Below are positions 59,001 to 64,000 of a stretch of DNA of 64,000 nt, piece after piece (position 1 is the first letter of the stretch; each line of letters begins with the position of its first letter). Under the pieces are notes generated by a model. That model had not been told where the DNA came from. It did not search any database and saw only the letters and a list, made by a program, of their open reading frames with translations. The position numbers and the translations under genes were made by a program. The stretch lies in NCBI RefSeq assembly GCF_900142915.1, contig NZ_FRCM01000001.1:1-64000 (forward strand), given 5' to 3'. This DNA comes from Mucilaginibacter sp. OK098 (GTDB lineage: Bacteria; Bacteroidota; Bacteroidia; Sphingobacteriales; Sphingobacteriaceae).

Positions 59001-59270
59001 GCAGGCTGGAACAATAACTGGCATCATATAGCAGGCGTGTGTACCGGAAAAACACTAAGTTTATATATTGATGGCGTATTAGCCGGCCGTACAGTAATGG
59101 AAATCACAGCAAACCTGTCTGTGAGCAATAAATGGACATTAGGCCGCAATGAAGAGTTTCCGTCAGAAAGGATTTATCATGGCTATATGGATAAGGTGAA
59201 AGTATTTAAGGCTCCTTTAACACCCGAAGAAATACAGGCAATTGTTGTTGCCGAGCATGGGGATTTTTGA
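56016..59270 (+). CDS. GH92 alpha-mannosidase fused to CARDB-like and LamG modules
   Basis: A 1084-residue exported protein (signal about 1-23), longer than the usual 720-780. The GH92 part (about 28-680) shows YVNPFIGTD, FRHMSGFPEGSSGHFYVMP, PWDTFRSLHPLLTLLYP, LPTESMTGNHA and GNDDLGSTSSWYVFSAMGIYP. Two CARDB-like beta modules follow (about 705-880), then a LamG/concanavalin-like domain (about 885-1080: MGWIYPTGNEQG, WHHIAGVCTGKTLSLYIDG). GH92 enzymes are calcium-dependent alpha-mannosidases of N-glycans and mannans. The start is TTG at 56016; a stop lies in frame 19 bases upstream with no ATG between, so the start codon is unusual but forced. Confidence 0.9.
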   Translation: MKTPFKFAFVAVLALLFCGGVSAQRTNHLQYVNPFIGTDKSNVATKWGSEGGTYPGAVAPSGFIQLSPETRFAKGYNYEDSAIYYFSCFRHMSGFPEGSSGHFYVMPVNTGAGFEARKYSRKFSHANETAVPGYYKVVFDDDHTIAEATTTARAGLFRFTFAAGSRPEIFIGDAMEIKAVSPKVLQASNGNTVINFTQAYTNKKQVNDGWIFTFASATKGEKVIGLKLSASPVGYASAQNNIDKEIGAWTFEQIRKHTSEEWIKKLAVIDVTDGNEQNKTVFYTALYHSLLIPWIIDDADGKYRGADGEIHQKTGAYQYGAFSPWDTFRSLHPLLTLLYPDKEKDVILSMLEIYKQTGHLPTESMTGNHAIPIIVDSYLKGITGFDKHLVYTAMKKSVLEPPFIQPDMEVYNQKDYIPFTRSESVTRTVEYAYDDWALSQFAKDIMGNHKDYQLLVKRGNNYRNLLNNDELLFLPRNNEAFKLRPGMSGYKEGDKWVYSYFVPQNTKDLINLTGGNRQFANRLDSTLENEVILFDNETVFHLPYLFNQAGKPALTQKWVRQIMLNRFSASPGGLPGNDDLGSTSSWYVFSAMGIYPVCPGRPVYAIGAPLFSKVVLHLPNGKAFSISNKNPSLSNNYVQSLTVNGHSWQQLIIPHSVLTGGGEMSFNMGSRESNWPTDKDPVILSETKKSPGFKILNYFASKSAVVPDESLTIHFRIANMGTTGVKIVTLLVNGKPYISKNCLVPSGTVKNDSLVCRLYPVGKTEIKLEGQDPIAINVLMPEKLSDRLFKITGLSVRSMIKINEQQQLAYTIQNIGGIKRSFNIPVTKNDTFLFTDTVVLEPGEKKPVKHMFVATSKGFQKISAADQMVSYKVYKDNTESLLLDLSPINYSTDNLVKDKSGYQNDGHLLITEKHKTGGRLEFDEYTFVEVNNAPNLDNMDETITMMGWIYPTGNEQGLVDLITKGDSHVLQVTDHKTLTFFAGGWGRGDCTVNLPAGWNNNWHHIAGVCTGKTLSLYIDGVLAGRTVMEITANLSVSNKWTLGRNEEFPSERIYHGYMDKVKVFKAPLTPEEIQAIVVAEHGDF

Positions 59271-59406
59271 GCCTAAAGAACTCTCATTTTTAAGTTAATG
59301 CTTTTTTAATCTTTTATTAAGGCGGGAGAATTTATTTGCAACATCAATTAACCAATAAACCAGTATGCAGGAATGCATGGCCGGATAGTCGCCGGCATAA
59401 ATCAAA

Positions 59407-61575
59407 ATGAGTAAAAAAGGAATACAGTTAGCGGCAGCTATTTTATTGTATATGATGCTGCCTTATGCAGGCTTTGCAAAGCCGGTAAATGGATTAAAAG
59501 GCCAGGCGCCAGTTGATACCCTGCTTGATGCTTATAATGTTAGTTGGAATTCTCCCGGCCCGGGGTCGGCACAATCCATGCCTTTGGGTAATGGCGATAT
59601 TGGCCTGAACGTTTGGGTGGAGAAAAATGGCGATCTTGTGTTCTACATCAGTAAAACTGATGCATGGGGTGGCGAGCTTGATGCCCCGAAAGACCCGTGG
59701 ATGAAACAGGGCGGGGTGCTAATGAAATTGGGGGCTGTAAGAATCTCGGTAAATCCTAATCCATTGGCTAATAGTTCTGTTTTCAAACAAATACTTAAAC
59801 TTAAAACAGGTGAAATACTGGTCCAGGAAGGGGAGGGCAGTTCGGCAGTGAGCTTTCTTGTTTGGGTTGATGCAAATCAGCCGGTGATCCGGATCGAAAC
59901 TAAAAGCGCCGGTCTTTCAACTGTGAGCGTAAAGCTTGAAAATTGGCGCGCAGGCTTAACCGATACTATTTTAAATGATCAAAATGGCCGCATTGCCTGG
60001 TATCATCATAACTCACCGGCAACTGATCCGCATTTGGCTAACCTAACTTTTGGCGCTGTTATAAAAGGCAATGGATTGATTAATAAAGATAAGGTGACAT
60101 TGCAATCGGCAAAAGCAATTACATCACAGTTGATCTCTATCTACCCTTTAACATCGGTTTCGGGCAGTGGTGCTCATTGGCTTTCCAAACTGGAACTGCA
60201 GATAGGTAAAATTGAAAAGCTAAAGCTGGAACAAACACGCCTGAAGCACCGGCAATGGTGGCAGCAATTCTGGCAGCGCAGCTGGGTTTTTCTGCATGGC
60301 GATGAGCAGGCTCAACTGGTTACTCAAGGTTATGTTTTGCAACGCTTTGTTACGGCATGCGCGGGCAGGGGTGTTTATCCTATAAAATTCAACGGGTCTA
60401 TTTTTGTGGTGGATAACCCTGCAAAAAACGAAAACGCAGATTTCAGGGCATGGGGCGGACAATATTGGTTCCAGAATACAAGGCCGATGTACTGGCCCAG
60501 GCTTATGGCCGGAGACTTCGATATAATGCTGCCATTATTCAAAATGTATGCAGCTATTTTACCCGCTAATAAGGCGCAGGTTAAACAATATTATCATCAC
60601 GAGGGCGCCTATTTTGCAGAGACAGCGCCTTTTTGGGGAGGGCTCAATTTTATGGGGCCTGATGTTAAAGCCAATTATACCAACCACTACTTTACGCCCA
60701 TATTGGAGTTAAGCATGATGATGCTTGATTATTATGAATATACCGGCGATAAAGCATTTGCCAGGGAAACTTTATTACCTGTTGCTACTGCCGGGCTGCA
60801 GTTTTTTGACCAGCATTTTGGCCGCGACGCTTCAGGTAAACTTTTGCTTGATCCGGATAATTCTATTGAAATGTTTTGGAAGGTGCATGACCCCGCACCC
60901 GATATTGCCGGTTTGCATGCCGTGCTTAGCCGGATGATGAAATTACCCGCAGGATTGGTAGATGAAAAAACACTTTTGAAATGGCGAATGCTTTATGATG
61001 ACCTGCCTCCTTTGCCAACCACAAGCGAAAATGGTAAAACTTTGCTTTTGCCTTATACCGGGCCTCAAACTGCAAAGGCATTCAATAGTGAAAATCCTGA
61101 ATTATATGCAATATACCCTTTCAGGCTTTATGGTTTAGGTAAGCCGGATCTGGATGTAGCTATAAATACGTTTAATGCCCGTAAACAGCGTGCGAAAGGC
61201 TGCTGGGTGCAGGACCCTATCCAGGCTGCTATGATAGGCGATGCCGACGTAGCTAAAGAATATGTAAGCTTTGCGCTTACCCGTAAAGATCCCCATTTTA
61301 AATTCCCGGCTTTTTGGGATAAGGGTAATGATTATAGCCCCGATGAAGATAACGGTGGTAACGGTGAAAATGGCCTGCAGCAAATGCTGATGCGGGTTGA
61401 CGGGAAAAAGATAATGCTTTTGCCTGCCTGGCCTGCCGGTTGGGATGCTGATTTTAAGCTTAACGCCCCGTATAACACTACTGTAGAAGGTAAAGTTGAA
61501 AAAGGTAAGCTTATTAACCTGAAAGTGACGCCTGCCAGCCGGTTGGCTGATGTTGTGGATCTGACTAAAAAATAA
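59407..61575 (+). CDS. DUF5703-type GH95-like glycoside hydrolase
   Basis: A 722-residue exported protein (signal to about residue 25, GFAKP). The N-terminal region (LLDAYNVSWNSPGPGSAQSMPLGNGDIGLNVWVE...FYISKTDAWGG) is the DUF5703 beta domain. The rest has the (alpha/alpha)6-barrel feel of GH95/GH65-clan enzymes (FLHGDEQAQLVTQGYVLQRFVTACAGRGVYPIKFNG, NYTNHYFTPILELSMMMLDYYEYTGDKAF, ENGLQQMLMRVDGKKIMLLPAWP). GH95 relatives are alpha-fucosidases or alpha-galactosidases; the exact sugar here is not predictable. It is 136 bases after the GH92 gene and 10 before the esterase gene. Confidence 0.82.
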   Translation: MSKKGIQLAAAILLYMMLPYAGFAKPVNGLKGQAPVDTLLDAYNVSWNSPGPGSAQSMPLGNGDIGLNVWVEKNGDLVFYISKTDAWGGELDAPKDPWMKQGGVLMKLGAVRISVNPNPLANSSVFKQILKLKTGEILVQEGEGSSAVSFLVWVDANQPVIRIETKSAGLSTVSVKLENWRAGLTDTILNDQNGRIAWYHHNSPATDPHLANLTFGAVIKGNGLINKDKVTLQSAKAITSQLISIYPLTSVSGSGAHWLSKLELQIGKIEKLKLEQTRLKHRQWWQQFWQRSWVFLHGDEQAQLVTQGYVLQRFVTACAGRGVYPIKFNGSIFVVDNPAKNENADFRAWGGQYWFQNTRPMYWPRLMAGDFDIMLPLFKMYAAILPANKAQVKQYYHHEGAYFAETAPFWGGLNFMGPDVKANYTNHYFTPILELSMMMLDYYEYTGDKAFARETLLPVATAGLQFFDQHFGRDASGKLLLDPDNSIEMFWKVHDPAPDIAGLHAVLSRMMKLPAGLVDEKTLLKWRMLYDDLPPLPTTSENGKTLLLPYTGPQTAKAFNSENPELYAIYPFRLYGLGKPDLDVAINTFNARKQRAKGCWVQDPIQAAMIGDADVAKEYVSFALTRKDPHFKFPAFWDKGNDYSPDEDNGGNGENGLQQMLMRVDGKKIMLLPAWPAGWDADFKLNAPYNTTVEGKVEKGKLINLKVTPASRLADVVDLTKK

Positions 61576-61585
61576 TTTAAGCCCG

Positions 61586-62965
61586 ATGAAGCTCATTTTA
61601 AAAATATTCTTAGGCTTACTCATTTCTATCCCTGTGAAAGCCATAACCAGGATAACCTGTATTGGGGCAAGCATAACCTACGGGGCAACGCTTAAAGACC
61701 CTGCAACGCAATCATACCCGGCACAGTTGCAGAAGTTATTGGGTGCTGGTTACACGGTGAGTAATTTTGGTGTGGGCAGCGCTACCATGTTACGCAAGGG
61801 GGATTTGTCTTATTGGAACACGCAAGCGTGGCAGCAAGCATTAAAAAGCCGCCCTGATGTTGTATTTATTGACCTGGGCGGCAATGACAGTAAGCTTATA
61901 AACCGGGTTTATTTAAATGAATATGAGCACGATTATCATGATATGATCCGGTCTCTTGCACAGCTGCCCTCACATCCGCGGATTGTGCTGTTGTTGCCTA
62001 TCCCTGCATTTGTAGCAGACACCAACCAGATAAATGACAAATTTATTGTTAACAACATTATCCCCCAAATAAGGCAGGTAGCTTATGACGAGCATCTGGA
62101 AGTGATTGATCTGCACTCTCTTTTCGTTAATCATGAACAGTTGATGCCGGATAAGATCCATCCTGATCTGCAGGGAACTGCAATAACCGCCAAAAGGCTG
62201 TTTGATCTTATTGTTCAGCCCCAGGATCTTAGTTTTGATATTTTCCATAAAATAAAAGAGACATATAAAACAAGCAACTTTTACGGATACCCGTGTGCTG
62301 AATTTACATTTGATAACAGGGATAGTAAAGTGGTAAAGCCTAAATGGTCTGCAAAAGGCCATCCGTGGGTATGGCGGGCACGTTTCTGGGGACACGAACC
62401 CCAAACGGACATCGCCCTGCTTGAGCGTGGTTTCCATATTGTTTATTGCGATGTTGCCGAATTGCTTGGTAACGATGAAGCGATAGGATACTGGAATGAT
62501 TTTTATAAAATGCTAAATAAAGCCGGTTTGAATAAAAAAGCAGTGCTTGAAGGCATGAGTCGCGGAGGGATCTATATTTATAATTGGACAGCTATAAACC
62601 CGGGGAAGGTGGCCTGTGTTTATGCTGATAATGCTTTGCTTGACCTGCGTTACTGGCCTGATACGGCCATACTTAAAAAGGATTATCATTTAGTCTACGC
62701 CGGGCAAATAGCCGCATTAAAAGCAAGTCCGATAGATAAAGTATCCCAGATAGTAAAAGGTAATTATCCCATGCTGCACCTCTCGGCAGATGATGATGAG
62801 GCGGTTGATCCTTCAAAAAATACGCTTTTGTTCGAACAAAAGATAAAAGCGCTTAATGGATCTATAACTGTGCTGCACAAGCCTGGTTTTAAGCATCATC
62901 CTCATAGCTTGCCAAACCCGACACCTATAGTTGAGTTTATTTTACAGGCAACGGGGTTCCGATAA
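61586..62965 (+). CDS. Bifunctional esterase: SGNH hydrolase plus alpha/beta-hydrolase
   Basis: A 459-residue exported protein (signal 1-19). The N-terminal SGNH/GDSL domain (about 20-212) has S29 in CIGASITYG, N100 in LGGND and D189-x-x-H192 in PDKIHPD. The C-terminal domain (about 235-459) is an alpha/beta-hydrolase with S325 in the elbow GMSRGG, an acid near LSADDDEAVDP and the histidines of FKHHPHS. Both halves have a complete-looking catalytic set, so the enzyme may remove two kinds of ester, for example acetyl groups from sugars. It closes the hydrolase operon. Confidence 0.86.
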   Translation: MKLILKIFLGLLISIPVKAITRITCIGASITYGATLKDPATQSYPAQLQKLLGAGYTVSNFGVGSATMLRKGDLSYWNTQAWQQALKSRPDVVFIDLGGNDSKLINRVYLNEYEHDYHDMIRSLAQLPSHPRIVLLLPIPAFVADTNQINDKFIVNNIIPQIRQVAYDEHLEVIDLHSLFVNHEQLMPDKIHPDLQGTAITAKRLFDLIVQPQDLSFDIFHKIKETYKTSNFYGYPCAEFTFDNRDSKVVKPKWSAKGHPWVWRARFWGHEPQTDIALLERGFHIVYCDVAELLGNDEAIGYWNDFYKMLNKAGLNKKAVLEGMSRGGIYIYNWTAINPGKVACVYADNALLDLRYWPDTAILKKDYHLVYAGQIAALKASPIDKVSQIVKGNYPMLHLSADDDEAVDPSKNTLLFEQKIKALNGSITVLHKPGFKHHPHSLPNPTPIVEFILQATGFR

Positions 62966-63169
62966 CGGAAAGGCAGAGATTTATTTTTCCAGATGACTGA
63001 CACAGAGTGAATTATTTCGGAATTTTTATTAAACTTGTATTATCGGCACCCCAAAATTGTCAATGCCTTGGAAATGGCAATTAGATGGACGTAACAGTAT
63101 CATTGTTCGCAATTAGTAAACAGATGATGCCCTTGTTAAAGTGTTTATAAATAAAAGTAATTCCTTAAA

Positions 63170-64000
63170 ATGGAGTACAAAGTATTTACGCCACCCTTGC
63201 AATTAAAGGACTTAGTGCAATGTTTTTGGACACTGGAAAGTACCCACGACGAAGTTACGCCCAAAGACTATTTTTTGATGGCGGACAGCTGTCCTGAGAT
63301 CATTTTTCAATACAATGAAGGCTTTCGGACTTATTCCGCACAGAGTGCCCGCATCCGCTTTCAGCATTCCATTCATGACAGGTTCACGGTAGGGAAGAAG
63401 GTAGGTTTCTTTGGGGTACGATTATATCCACATGCGGTAAGTCAATTATTAAGGATGCCGGCAAGCGAGGTGGTAAACGATGTTTTTGATTTTTCGGATT
63501 TATTCAGGGAGCAAGGGACAGACCTGGCCGACCAGGTATATAGTTCGGTAAATACGCTTGAGCGGATTACCCGGGTTTCAGATTTTCTTTCAAAAAGAGC
63601 AGCAGTGAACCAGGTGGACACCATCAAATATTTTGTTGACCAGGTAATCAAAAGCACAGGTCAGGTTGATATTTCAAGCATGCAACGGGAATCCGGTCTT
63701 TCAGTAAAACAATTTGAAAGAAGATTTAAAGCCGTCGCCGGTTTCCCCCCAAAATACTTTGCGCGGATAGCACGTTTCCAGGGAATAAAAGATAGATACA
63801 GCTCAAGCCAGTTTCAATCAATGACCAGCCTTGCCTACTCCTGCAACTATTATGACCAGTCGCACTTTAACCGGGAATTCAAAGAATTTTCGGGGGTGCA
63901 ACCGCTTCAATATTTTAAATTACCAGGCCAGGAAAATACTGAACTCCTTAAGCCGGGCAAAAATTCTTCCAACGCAATTGAGCAGCGCCAGTTTAATGGA
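63170..64000 (+). CDS. AraC-family regulator with DUF6597-like N-terminus (3' partial)
   Basis: An open frame of 277 codons from the ATG at 63170 to the window end with no stop. The N-terminal half (FTPPLQLKDLVQCFWTLES, SCPEIIFQYNEGF, GKKVGFFGVRLYPHAVSQLL) resembles the DUF6597 sensor found in Bacteroidota AraC proteins. The C-terminal half is an AraC double HTH (ISSMQRESGLSVKQFERRFKAVAGFPPKYFARIARF, then LAYSCNYYDQSHFNREFKEFSGVQPLQYF). It is 204 bases downstream of the esterase gene, a gap in which I see nothing definite. It may control a neighbouring operon beyond the window; a link to the glycan locus is not shown. Confidence 0.85.
   Translation, partial: MEYKVFTPPLQLKDLVQCFWTLESTHDEVTPKDYFLMADSCPEIIFQYNEGFRTYSAQSARIRFQHSIHDRFTVGKKVGFFGVRLYPHAVSQLLRMPASEVVNDVFDFSDLFREQGTDLADQVYSSVNTLERITRVSDFLSKRAAVNQVDTIKYFVDQVIKSTGQVDISSMQRESGLSVKQFERRFKAVAGFPPKYFARIARFQGIKDRYSSSQFQSMTSLAYSCNYYDQSHFNREFKEFSGVQPLQYFKLPGQENTELLKPGKNSSNAIEQRQFNG

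Noticed and set aside
62966..63169. Small gene between esterase and AraC regulator
   Set aside because: Only short frames with no start context or family resemblance; the TTCCG...CGGAA stem at the esterase stop is too short to call a terminator.
1..64000. CRISPR array
   Set aside because: No regularly spaced identical repeats of 24-40 bases were seen; the repeated sequence present is homology between NRPS modules.

Overview
The window comes from a member of the Bacteroidota, most likely of the family Sphingobacteriaceae (Mucilaginibacter/Pedobacter-like). The evidence is SusC/SusD pairs with an ECF sigma/FecR switch, glycoside hydrolases with lipoprotein or Sec signals, moderate-to-low GC, weak Shine-Dalgarno sequences and a palindromic C-rich intergenic repeat familiar from this group. 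The assignment is by style of gene content only; no rRNA is present.

Region 1 (1 to about 39.1 kb) is the larger part of a hybrid PKS/NRPS cluster whose 5' end lies outside the window. Four collinear megasynthases read: [end of an ACP]-KS-AT-ACP-aminotransferase-C-A-T-C / half C-A-T-E / C-A-T-C-A(MT)-T-E-C-A-T / docking-C-A(MT)-T-TE. The KS-AT-ACP-aminotransferase block with no reductive domains is the hallmark of beta-amino-acyl lipopeptides (iturin/mycosubtilin, and puwainaphycin-type in cyanobacteria). Specificity residues read by alignment to GrsA give Asn-like (DFTKIGEIG), Asn (DLTKIGEVG), Asn-like (DLSKIGEIG), Tyr-like aromatic (DASTVAAVC), Gly (DILQLGMIW) and Tyr-like aromatic (DASTIAAVC). 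Epimerases follow residues 2 and 4, and every following C domain looks like the matching D-accepting type. The predicted product is a beta-amino acyl hexapeptide, about Asn, D-Asn, Asn, D-(methyl)Tyr, Gly, N-methyl-Tyr, probably closed by the terminal thioesterase. Tailoring and support genes follow: a secreted serine hydrolase, a CmlA-type di-iron beta-hydroxylase, a MerR-like regulator, a type II thioesterase, and, after two small reverse-strand genes, a SyrD/PvdE-type exporter coupled to an SPFH protein.

Region 2 (39.1 to 42.5 kb) is a patchwork: a GC-rich periplasmic-binding-protein-like gene without signal peptide or permease partners, a structured non-coding stretch, a toxin-antitoxin pair whose PIN toxin carries an in-frame stop, an orphan membrane protein and a MarR regulator.

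Region 3 (42.6 to 63.0 kb) is a polysaccharide utilisation locus: ECF sigma and FecR-type anti-sigma, SusC/SusD, then GH89 alpha-N-acetylglucosaminidase, GH35 beta-galactosidase, an HGSNAT-like membrane acyltransferase, a GH92 mannosidase with C-terminal CARDB-like and LamG modules, a DUF5703-type GH95-like protein and an SGNH plus alpha/beta-hydrolase fusion esterase. The enzyme set points to an alpha-GlcNAc-capped, mannose/galactose-containing, acylated glycan. An AraC-type regulator runs off the right end.
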